Shown piece after piece: positions 49,501 through 56,900 of a stretch of DNA of 64,000 bases (its first letter is position 1; every line of letters starts with the position of its first letter). The stretch is from Paraneptunicella aestuarii. Its GTDB lineage: Bacteria > Pseudomonadota > Gammaproteobacteria > Enterobacterales > Alteromonadaceae. The position numbers and the translations under genes were made by a program. The stretch covers positions 3,038,001 through 3,102,000 of the forward strand of contig NZ_CP074570.1 of NCBI RefSeq assembly GCF_019900845.1, read 5' to 3'. The notes beneath the pieces were generated by a model, which was not told the origin of the DNA, made no database searches, and was given only the letters and a program-made list of their open reading frames with translations.

Positions 49501-52500
49501 TGCGCAAAATCCGATAACAAATCCTGACGTGCTTTACCAAGCAGCGCGTCAAAGCTCACGCCCGATTCAACACCCGTGCGAAGCACCAGAGTATTGGCAA
49601 ACAAGCCTATCAGGTCACTGATTTCCTGTTGCTCACGGTTGGCTATCGCTGTGCCCATGACAATATCGTCTTCGCCACTAAAGCGGCTTAACAATACTGA
49701 AAACGCGGTTTGTACTGTCATAAACAGCGTGGCCTGATGCGCTTGTGATAGCTGCTCAAGCTGCCCTTTCACTTCGGGCGAAATACGCGAGGTGAAGACC
49801 GCGCCGCGATAACTCGGTTGCACTGGTCGAGCTCTGTCTAATGGCAGCTGGTGTACATCCGGGATACCTGACAAACGGTTTGTCCAGTAACCCAAAGCTT
49901 CATCCAGTACCTCACCCCGTAACCAGTCATGTTGCCAGTTAGCATAGTCTCGATACTGAATAGGCAGTGCTGTTAAATCTACAGACTCTTTGTTGGAAGC
50001 AAACGCAGTATAGAAACGATTCAATTCGTCACTGAGAATTGGCATCGACCAACCATCACAGGCGATGTGATGCAGGGTTAACACCAGAATATGACGTGCA
50101 TTGCCACAATGCAGCAAAGTGGCTCGTAGCAACACATCCGCCGATAAATCAAAGGCTCTGGATGCCGCTAATCGCGCTTGCTCGGCAACCGCGCTGTCTA
50201 ACGCCTCACCCGCTAAATGGCTTAAATCCACCTGCTCAATGGCAAAATCGAATTCATTCAGTACACATTGAACCGGCTCGCCTTCGTGCAAGCGGATCAC
50301 GCTGCGTAATACCTGATGGCGCTCTATAATCGCGCTAAAAGCCTGCTCTAATGCCTGAATGTTTAGATCGCCGTCGATACTCAATGCAAACGCTGAGTTG
50401 TACGAAGAGCTGGTGTTTTCCAACTCAGACATGATCCACAAACGTTTCTGTGCAAATGACAACGGCACAGGATCCTGATGAGTGAGCGGTTTAATATTCG
50501 GGACTAAGGCATTTGATTGATTTGCATTTTTAGCCTCATCGCGGTCATTAGCGTCATTGCTGTCATCCAAACCTTTTTCCGCCACAATCATGGCCGCTTG
50601 TTCTTCAATACTGGGCAATTCAAACAAGCTTTTCAGGGTGAAGTTCACTTCAAATTGACGACGGATTTGACTTGCCAAACGCGTGGCTAGCAAGGAATGT
50701 CCGCCCATCTGGAAGAAGTTATCGGTCACGCCAACTTCTTCCACTTTCAACAACTCTGCCCAAATCTTTTGCAAGGCAATTTCGGTGTCGTTTTTCGGTG
50801 CGCGACTGCCCGAATCTTGCTCTAAACCACGCACTAACTTGTTGCGGTCAATCTTGCCACTGGCTGTTAATGGCCATTCGGTGATGGTCTCAAAACCACT
50901 GGGTAGCAGGTAACCCGGTAAATGTGTCGCTAACTCCTCTTCTACCTGGGTCAGGGTTGTTCTATTTTCATCTAGTGACAAAAACGCCCATAAGCCATCG
51001 TCTTCGGCTTTCACCACCGCTTCGGTCACACCCTGGCAGGCTTTCAAGGCCGCTTCGATTTCACCCAATTCAATACGATAACCACGCACCTTAACCTGAT
51101 TATCCTGACGACCGACGAAGACTAATTCACCCGCGTCATTCCATTTCGCTCTGTCGCCGGTGCGATAGACTCGTTGCAGCGTATTGTTGAATCTCAACTC
51201 AACGAATCGCTCAGCGGTTTGTGCTTCACGCTGCCAATATCCTTCAGCAAGGCTATCACCGCCAATGCACAACTCTCCTACCACTCCTTGCGGTAATAGC
51301 TGACCTTGTGCGTCCACAATCCAGTAAGAAGTATTCGCCAAAGGCTTACCAATCGGCGCACTGCCTTTCGATTCAAGGGCTTTTACTGAAACCCGATGGC
51401 TACTACTGGTAATAACAATTTCCGTGGGGCCATAGGAGTTATAAAGTGCGATGCCTTCTCGTTCACTGGCGCTGTCGCCGTTAAACCAGCTGTCTAACAA
51501 ACCAGTGTCAAAAACATCACCGCCACTAACGACTATGCGTAAGCGGGAATCTTGCCAACCTGAAACAGCAACCAGCTGTTTCAGATAAGCAGGTACCACA
51601 TGCAGGAAGCTGACCCCGGTCTCTTGAATATATTCCATCAAGGCTTCTGGCTCGGTGACATCATCCGGTCGAATGACCACCGCCGCACCTGCACATAAAG
51701 GCAATAGCAGCTGGCTCAATGAGGCATCGAAACTCATGGACGCAAACAATAAGCCTTTATCAGTGCTATTTAGGCCATAATGGTTCTGCAAGCCCGCCAA
51801 TCGCTGTGCCAAGGCACCATGATTAACCAACACGCCTTTAGGCTGTCCGGTAGAGCCCGAGGTATAAATCATATAGGCCGGAGTGGAGGCCGTTAACGCA
51901 ACCTCAACAGCGGTTTCCGTTTCTTCGTCTCTCTCATCACTGTCATCAATACACTCGGACACCAACAACACTTGCTGGTCATTCAAAGGTAACTGGTCGG
52001 CTAAATAGACTTCTGTCACGACATGGCTAATTCCGGCATCCTGAATTAGATAGGATAAACGCTCATCGGGGTACGTGGGGTCAAGTGGCACATAAACGCC
52101 ACCGGATTTCATAATCCCCAGCACCGCCACCACCATCTCAACCGAGCGGTCAAGGCACATGCCCACTCTGTCGCCCGCTTTCACGCCGGACTTCACCAAA
52201 GCACGCGCCAACAGATTCGATTGCGCTTCCAACTCTCCAAAACTCAAAGACTCGGCTTCCATCACCACCGCTTGCGCATCGGCTTGAGATGCCGCTAACG
52301 CAGAGAGTTGAGCAGGAACCAAAACCGTTTGTGCGGGTAATGCCTCACCCATTGCCAAAACTGATAGCGCTTGTGATTCAACGTCAGACACCAAAGGCAA
52401 GTCTTTTAATAAGGTGTCAGGATTGGCAATCGCCGCTCGCAACAAGGCCTCATAAGCTGTCGCCATCCTGCCAATTGTCTCGTGTTTAAAGACGTCTTTT

Positions 52501-53918
52501 GAATAGCCCCAGCTAACTTCGATCCCCTCTTCAATGGGCCCAGCATGCAGAGACAAATCGAATTTACTGATTTCATAAATCATTTCTCGACGAGTCATAT
52601 CCAGAGCCTGCGAACCTTGCCCTGAATAATCATTGTTCTCGTAACCAAACATGATTTGAACCAGTGGATGAAAAGCGAGTGAACGCTCCGGATTGATTTG
52701 TTCCACCAGCAATTCAAATGGAATGTGCTGCTTTTCAAAGTCAGATAAAATCTGCATTTTCTGGCGCTTTAAGAATTCAGCCACCGACAGTTCATCGTCA
52801 ATATCTGTGCGCAGTACAAGGTTGTTAAGAAAACATCCCAACAGAGGTTGAACCTGACCTTCAATTCGATTCGCAGTTGCAGACCCCATTAACACATCGC
52901 GGGTATTGCTATATCGGGAGACCAATACCGCAAACAAGGATTGCAAAGTGATGAACATGGTAGATTGATGAGCAGATGAAAATTTCTCCAATTGCTCAGC
53001 CAGGCTACGCGGCAATATTTGATTATAATGACTGCCTTTATGTGACTGCTCTGCTTTACGCTCAAAATCCAAAGGCAATTGATGTAGCGTAGCCACGCCA
53101 TCTAACCGATCTCGCCAATAGTCCAACAACTTTTCAAGTTGCTTGCCTTGTAAGCGACTACGTTGCCAAACCGAGTAATCAATATATTGAATGGGTAAGT
53201 CATCCAGAGGGGCTTCTTTACCTTCCAGCAAGGCGGCGTAAAAAGTATTAAGCTCACGGAAGAAAATCCCTGTAGACCATCCGTCGGTAGCAATATGGTG
53301 GATAGTAAAAATCAACTCATGTTCTTCGTCGCGACGTTTGATGAGATGAGCTCGAATCGGGATGTCGGAGCTAAGGTCAAATTCCCATACCATCTCACGA
53401 TCAACAAGCTCTTTCAGCTGAGCTTCTTGCTGTTCAGCCGTTAGTTGAGTGTGATCATAACGCTGCATTGTAAAGGTGTAATCTTGCAACACTTGTTGCA
53501 TTGGCTCACCTTGTTCATCAAGATAAACCGTGCGCAATATTGCGTGACGTTTGATAATGGCATTCAATGCGGCTTCTAACATATCGGCATTTAAAGCGCC
53601 GCGAATAACACCCGAGCAGCGAGTGTTGTAGATTGCCTTATCTTCCGATAAGGTCGATTCCAGCCAAATACGACGTTGTGCAAAAGACGTTAGTTGCGGC
53701 GAGCGCTGCAAATCAGGATCCGCGACAATCGTGTCATCTTCATAAGCTTCACCATCACCACCTAACATAGATAGCAATAACAGTTTGTTAGCTTTAAGGA
53801 TTTCCTTTATTTCGTCAGAGACTTTATTTTTGGTTGCAACAACGCGCAAAGCCCCATCTTTAACCGATAACTCGATCCCTTCTTTTTCACATAAACTTAA
53901 AATTTCAACAAATTTCAC
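40569..53918 (-). CDS. NRPS B: modules 4-7 (4449 aa)
   Basis: Second synthetase. Approximate residues: TubC-type docking 1-52; C4 84-507, A4 534-1024, T4 near 1074; C5 1150-1590, A5 1610-2134, T5 near 2190; C6 2258-2707, A6 2727-3227, T6 near 3283 (GGNS); poly-Asn linker about 3338-3353; C7 3363-3794, A7 3817-4330, T7 near 4380; tail ending SDEVVI. All four C domains keep HHxxxDG. Codes: A4 DASHVGSITK (same as modules 3, 9, 10); A5 and A7 DILQLGCIWK (one change from the Gly code); A6 DVCMIGAICK (unassigned). Modules 5 and 7 are nearly identical. The start is GTG at 53918, overlapping the NRPS A stop (GTGA), with GAGGAG about 8 nt upstream. Confidence 0.95.
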   Translation of the reverse strand: MKFVEILSLCEKEGIELSVKDGALRVVATKNKVSDEIKEILKANKLLLLSMLGGDGEAYEDDTIVADPDLQRSPQLTSFAQRRIWLESTLSEDKAIYNTRCSGVIRGALNADMLEAALNAIIKRHAILRTVYLDEQGEPMQQVLQDYTFTMQRYDHTQLTAEQQEAQLKELVDREMVWEFDLSSDIPIRAHLIKRRDEEHELIFTIHHIATDGWSTGIFFRELNTFYAALLEGKEAPLDDLPIQYIDYSVWQRSRLQGKQLEKLLDYWRDRLDGVATLHQLPLDFERKAEQSHKGSHYNQILPRSLAEQLEKFSSAHQSTMFITLQSLFAVLVSRYSNTRDVLMGSATANRIEGQVQPLLGCFLNNLVLRTDIDDELSVAEFLKRQKMQILSDFEKQHIPFELLVEQINPERSLAFHPLVQIMFGYENNDYSGQGSQALDMTRREMIYEISKFDLSLHAGPIEEGIEVSWGYSKDVFKHETIGRMATAYEALLRAAIANPDTLLKDLPLVSDVESQALSVLAMGEALPAQTVLVPAQLSALAASQADAQAVVMEAESLSFGELEAQSNLLARALVKSGVKAGDRVGMCLDRSVEMVVAVLGIMKSGGVYVPLDPTYPDERLSYLIQDAGISHVVTEVYLADQLPLNDQQVLLVSECIDDSDERDEETETAVEVALTASTPAYMIYTSGSTGQPKGVLVNHGALAQRLAGLQNHYGLNSTDKGLLFASMSFDASLSQLLLPLCAGAAVVIRPDDVTEPEALMEYIQETGVSFLHVVPAYLKQLVAVSGWQDSRLRIVVSGGDVFDTGLLDSWFNGDSASEREGIALYNSYGPTEIVITSSSHRVSVKALESKGSAPIGKPLANTSYWIVDAQGQLLPQGVVGELCIGGDSLAEGYWQREAQTAERFVELRFNNTLQRVYRTGDRAKWNDAGELVFVGRQDNQVKVRGYRIELGEIEAALKACQGVTEAVVKAEDDGLWAFLSLDENRTTLTQVEEELATHLPGYLLPSGFETITEWPLTASGKIDRNKLVRGLEQDSGSRAPKNDTEIALQKIWAELLKVEEVGVTDNFFQMGGHSLLATRLASQIRRQFEVNFTLKSLFELPSIEEQAAMIVAEKGLDDSNDANDRDEAKNANQSNALVPNIKPLTHQDPVPLSFAQKRLWIMSELENTSSSYNSAFALSIDGDLNIQALEQAFSAIIERHQVLRSVIRLHEGEPVQCVLNEFDFAIEQVDLSHLAGEALDSAVAEQARLAASRAFDLSADVLLRATLLHCGNARHILVLTLHHIACDGWSMPILSDELNRFYTAFASNKESVDLTALPIQYRDYANWQHDWLRGEVLDEALGYWTNRLSGIPDVHQLPLDRARPVQPSYRGAVFTSRISPEVKGQLEQLSQAHQATLFMTVQTAFSVLLSRFSGEDDIVMGTAIANREQQEISDLIGLFANTLVLRTGVESGVSFDALLGKARQDLLSDFAHQHLPFELLVEHMNPTRQLSYNPLFQIMLLWQNNESSEIQLSQDLHFSDYALERNVSKFELTLSVIEDAGGLSLYWRYATDLFDEDSVKGWAEAFEVLLKGIALAPQTDVKRLPLLTESNKALMQRWNNTNQHFDYPAGLHQWFEQQVESNPNAVALEANDDGLTYAELNARANAVAHELMAKGVQADSVVGVCTHRRSHMLVAMLGVMKSGAAYMPLDPNYPVERLQYMLQDSEAQYVVGEADCIALLSHDLSKSIVLGQADSSATSDNAPDIRTPDIRISSEQLAYVIYTSGSTGRPKGVMVSHGAVNHFIAAAKARLSANDTAETNANWRWLAVTAMSFDISILELFLPLCVGGTVVLADSEQVVDGKALIKLLSKDIDVMQATPATWKLLQESDWQGQEQLKILVGGEYVPESLGKWLVSCGKAVWNCYGPTESTIWTHIKPMGVNGQMSSQSVSDLGGLLNNVQQCVVAPVGDLGDGGLGKGELAPIGGVGELWLGGAGLARGYWHKDELTEQQFVTSDVLGETQRWYRTGDWVHQKRSGELGYLGRIDQQVKIRGYRIETGEIEQCLLGLDEVKDAVVHVHRQSLDNSSGSSTDSSTDAMLVGYVVLQDTGSQLTGSQLDESRWRERVQAMLPSYMHPAVVMTLDALPLTANGKIDRKALSQPEYQPAFTRGEFTAATTETEQMLVGLWQDLLGIEEVSATANFFQLGGHSLLATRMLNRLRETLSTSVELKQVFLNPTIRELAAYIDNLDNLQSTDGDSGLLPQPPALIHLAEQGRGLASYAQTRLWFLEKLRPVPGAYHVNSLLRITQPLNEAAFKRAINALVQRHASLRTHFEMQGDELYQVIADSVAIDVPVFDLTHYSDDEQKAKVTALCDEQKYHHMDLGADSLMQVRVLKTHAEQALIFFTFHHIITDGWSSEIFLRELDLLYKAYCEQQDVQLEELQLSYLDYASWQRRWLSNTETDSPETDSPRMDSLTSYWQERLNALPQVHQLPLDFERPAQPSFVGAIHRIQLSADKSQAFKALLKAQNTSLFVGLKATFGVLLARYSGEQDIVLGSAIANRPHNELEKVMGYFANTLVMRQQFTRKQSFLEVLQQAQDEFLNDVEHQDIPFEVLVESLNPERDLAINPLFQIMLVLQNLGTNQGGDAGLFESINQDNAASQFDITLAVRDEDEGLVLAWRYATDLFASKTIETLASALESLITQVVQQPEANVHALPILSAEEIERQVNDWNQTVHEFEQSASLAHQLFEYWAEHAPDNIAVTFQGESLSYAELNTQANQLARALMQQVSQEAAIGQENSGSLIAICMQPSIEMVVSLLAVLKSGAAYLPVDPAYPQARVQHILHDSGAKIVLVNDDSAGSIFNGQTLSDVSIKSVNVAMLRAGELSHFAGDNLGNEVQISQQDLAYAIYTSGSTGLPKGVLLEHAGLVNHALSQSRLFDVTSRSKVMQYAALSFDVATCEIFIALSRGAELHVMSKEIKQQPDALSRYISDHGLTHIMLIPSVLALLSSDLLVSVKSIIVGGESISQEQADFWSQEHRLFNAYGPSEATICALAEEYQGRGVAIGLPIDNMQAYILDSNLKLVPQGVPGELYLSGIGLARGYLNQPDLTRERFIQHRFENGQERRLYQTGDLVRRLPDGRMEFLGRSDSQVKVRGYRIETDEVNNKLAAVPGVSQCAVAAKVADGYLEGSAEKILVAYVVADNALNWNDLVTEIKASLTVSLPGYMMPSAFVQLDALPLLDNGKVDLKALPAPHSTDLYQISAYEAPKTELQIQLCNILMDVLSLPKIGLADNFFQLGGNSILAMKLVARINQECDVQVPLVALFESSSVRALAETIEDYRRGGSSLALARPAIQPLSQNNNSNNNNNNNDNLNGSPLSYEQKRTWFLQEVDEHKSVYNASMCLSIDGDLNIQALEQAFSAIIERHQVLRSVIRLHEGEPVQCVLNEFDFAIEQVDLSHLAGEALDSAVAEQARLAASRAFDLSADVLLRATLLHCGNARHILVLTLHHIACDGWSMPILSDELNRFYAAFASNKESVDLTALPIQYRDYANWQHDWLRGEVLDEALGYWTNRLSGIPDVHQLPLDRARPVQPSYRGAVFTSRISPEVKGQLEQLSQAHQATLFMTVQTAFSVLLSRFSGEDDIVMGTAIANREQQEISDLIGLFANTLVLRTGVESGVSFDALLGKARQDLLSDFAHQHLPFELLVEHMNPTRQLSYNPLFQIMLLWQNNESSEIQLSQDLHFSDYALERNVSKFELTLSVIEDAGGLSLYWRYATDLFDEDSVKGWAEAFEVLLKGIALAPQTDVKRLPLLTESNKALMQRWNNTNQHFDYPAGLHQWFEQQVESNPNAVALEANDDGLTYAELNARANAVAHELMAKGVQADSVVGVCTHRRSHMLVAMLGVMKSGAAYMPLDPNYPVERLQYMLQDSEAQYVVGEGDCIALLGHDLSKSIVVEQIGSTTAHQDIRIPDIRISSEQLAYVIYTSGSTGRPKGVMVSHGAVNHFIAAAKARLSANDTAETNANWRWLAVTAMSFDISILELFLPLCVGGTVVLADSEQVVDGKALIKLLSKDIDVMQATPATWKLLQESDWQGQEQLKILVGGEYVPESLGKWLVSCGKAVWNCYGPTESTIWTHIKPMGVNGQMSSQSVSDLGGLLNNVQQCVVAAEGELAPIGGVGELWLGGAGLARGYWHKDELTEQQFVTSDVLGETQRWYRTGDWVHQKRSGELGYLGRIDQQVKIRGYRIETGEIEQCLLGLDEVKDAVVHVHRQSLDNSSGSSTDSSTDAMLVGYVVLQDTGSQLTDSQLEESRWRERVQAMLPSYMHPAVVMTLDALPLTANGKIDRKALSQPEYQPAFTRGEFTAATTETEQMLVGLWQDLLGIEEVSATANFFQLGGHSLLATRLVAQLAESLSLQVPIKVIFTYPTIQQLGEWIDIARQQHDVAAMQEDALQSSLGAPSDEVVI
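40756..43758. repeat. C-A-T module repeat, copy 1 (module 7)
   Basis: About 3.0 kb nearly identical to 47338-50379, covering most of C, all of A and part of T. The chief differences are in two loop regions (near 41460 and 42060-42120) where copy 2 is 39 bp longer overall. Confidence 0.9.
43858..43899. repeat. ATTGTT-type microsatellite encoding a poly-Asn linker
   Basis: Hexamer-like ATTGTT runs encode an almost pure Asn stretch (NNNSNNNNNNND) between T6 and C7 of NRPS B. This is a flexible interdomain linker prone to slippage. Confidence 0.85.
46566..46605. repeat. Short tandem repeat in the C6 domain loop
   Basis: Repeated CGGGCTATCTGTTTC units encode ETDSPETDSPRMDS between the two halves of C6 in NRPS B. 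An in-frame loop expansion. Confidence 0.7.
47338..50379. repeat. C-A-T module repeat, copy 2 (module 5)
   Basis: Partner of 40756-43758. Identity begins inside the T domain and stops abruptly near the start of the C domain (after SIDGDLN), defining the exchange unit. Confidence 0.9.
50567..52341. repeat. Near-identical A-T repeat, copy c (module 4, NRPS B)
   Basis: Matches copy b throughout and continues into the C-A junction shared with copy a. It lies in a different gene from a and b, about 19 kb away. Confidence 0.85.
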
Positions 53919-56900
53919 AGTGAAAACTCCTCTACTGCATCTTTTCCATCGTTAGATGAGGAAGCGGCTTTATTCTTTTGCATCAAGTCAATAAACATGG
54001 CTTGCTCTTCAATACTGGGAGATTCGAATAAACTCTTAAGGGTAAAATCCACATCAAAATTACGACGTATTTGGCTAGCTAAACGGGTAGCAAGTAATGA
54101 GTGTCCACCGATATTGAAGAAGTTGTCGGTTGCACTGATTGCTTCCAGTTTCAGTAAATCACACCAGATCGCATGCAAAGCAAGCTCTGTTTCGCTTGTT
54201 GGTGGTCGATCGCCACTATCGGAAGAGAGCCCCCGTTCCAGTTTATTACGATCAATCTTGCCGCTTCTGGTCAAAGGCCATTCCGTCACTTTCTCAATAC
54301 CGCTGGGTAGCAAATAGGCTGGCAAATGAATCGCGAGTTCATCTTCAATTTGTGTCAGTTCAACATTGTCTGCGGTAACAAAAGCCCACAAGGCATCATC
54401 TTCTGCTTTAACAACAGCCTCGGTAACGCCTGTACAGGATTTTAGCGCAGCCTCTATTTCACCCAATTCAATGCGGTAGCCTCGCACTTTCACCTGGTTA
54501 TCCTGACGGCCAACACAAATCAGTTCTCCAGATCCGTTCCAGTAACCTCGATCTCCTGTGCGATAAACGCTAAGTGCTTTGCCATTAACTTGCAGGTTCA
54601 CAAATTGTGCTGCGGTTTGCTCTTCTCTTAACCAATATCCGTCGGCAATACAATCCCCGCCAATACATAGTTCACCTACAACGCCTTTCGGTAACAGCTG
54701 CCCTTGAGCATCAACCACCCAATAACTCGAATAAGCCAGAGGTTTACCAATAGGAACAACGGCTTCATCGCCCGTTACCCTATGGCTACTGCTGGTAATA
54801 ACGATCTCCGTTGGTCCGTAAGAATTGTAAAGCTTGATGCCTTGGCGCTCGCTCGCACCTTCGCCCTTGTACCAGCTGTCCAATAAGCTCTTATCAAAGA
54901 TGTCGCCGCCGCTGACAACAATACGTAGACGCGACTCAGACCACCCCGGTACAGTAACCAATTGTTTTAGATAAACAGGTACAACATGCAAGAAACTAAC
55001 ACCTGTTTCCTGCAAGTATTCCATCAATGCATCAGGCTCAGTGATATCGTCAGGACGAACCACCACAGCAGCCCCTGAACACAAAGGCATTAACAGTTGG
55101 CTCAATGAAGCATCAAAGCTCATTGATGCGAACAACAGTCCTCTGTCTTCACTATTCAATTGATAATGGTGCTGTAAACCCGCGATACGTTTTGCAAGTG
55201 CCCCATGGCTGACGACGACACCTTTGGGATTTCCAGTAGAGCCAGATGTGTAAATCATGTAAGCGGGATAATCACCTTGAACCTCTACGTTAACCGCTTC
55301 CACTGCGCCATCAGTATCGTTATCAAGATAATCGGAAACCAACAGCACTTTTTGGTTATGCAGAGGTAATTGGTCTGCCAGAAAATCTTCAGTTACCACG
55401 TGACTAATGTCAGCATCATTAATTAAGTAGGACAAACGCTCATCAGGATAAGTAGGATCAAGCGGCACATAAACACCACCAGACTTCATGATGCCTGCAA
55501 CAGCGACCACCATTTCAAGCGAGCGTTGCAAACTCAAACCAACCCGATCACCCACTTTAACACCAGCCTTAATTAACCCCTGCGCCAAACGATTGGCTTG
55601 GGCTTCCAACTCAGAAAAAGTAAGAGATTCATCTTCCATCACTACCGCAGTAGCACTCGGCAGGGTTTGGGATAATATTGATATTTGCTCAGGAATTAAC
55701 TTCACCGGAACCGTTAGACTTTCGCCTTGCGCTAACATCTCAAGTTCATGTGAATCCTGAGTATTAACCAAAGGCAATTCACCTAATGGCGAATTTGGAT
55801 TTTTCACAACAGCCTCTAGCATGGCAGCAAAGCTATAAGCCATTGTTTCAATAGAACCTGCTTTGAATAAATCAGTGGCATAGCACCAGGTGAGTTCTAA
55901 TCCTTTATTCGTGGGTTTGGCGTACAAAGTTAAGTCATAGTTAACATTAACGTATTGACTCTCCCCACGCTCAAGATCGGCCACTTCCTGAATATCGTCA
56001 TCGCTATAAACAAGGTTCAATACCAGCTGGAACAATGGGCTGTAACTACTATTTCGTTCCGGATTAAGGCTGCGAACCAGAGATTCAAAAGGCATATCAA
56101 AATGAGCGCGATCTTTAAGGTTTTCGTCTCGTGTCTGAGCAAGTTGAGCAACGAAATCCTGCTCCATATTCAACTGATTACGCAGTACAAGTGTGTCAAC
56201 GAAGGCACCAACCAAATGATGAGTATCGGGATGGTTTCGATTAGCGTTAGCTGTACCTAACACCACATCGGTTTCACCTGACATTCTGGCGATGAAGGTA
56301 GCGAACAAAGTTTGCAAGCCAACAAACATGGTGCTCTTATTATCTAGAAACAGTCGGGATAAACGGTTAAAAACATCATGTTCTATATGTTGATAATGGT
56401 AAGCACCAACGGAACTGGGCAAGGATGGACGGTTATAATCCAGCGGCAACTTGTGAACTTCTGGCAGCCCTTTCAAACGCTGCCCCCAATACACAATGTT
56501 ATCGGCTAAGGTTCGTTTTATTTCCTCGCGCTGCCAAATAGCGTAATCACGGTACTGAATTGGCAATGCAGGTAAATCTGCTTGCTTATCATGTTCCAAG
56601 GCATTCAAGCAAAGAGAGAACTCTTGCGCCAATACCTGATTTGACCAACCATCGGTAATAATGTGGTGCAAATTCAACAACAATACAGCGCAATCACTCA
56701 TGCGCACCAAAGTGGCACTCATTAGAGGATCGTTAGTCAAATCACGTTTCAAACCATATTCATTGTCAAGACACTCTGAAAATGCACGCTGTTTGTCATG
56801 CTCGTTACAATGACTTAAATCCAGTTCCTTAAACGGTACCTGCCATTCTTGATGAACTCGCTGCCATAACATCTCGTCGTATTCAAAATTAGTACGCAAA

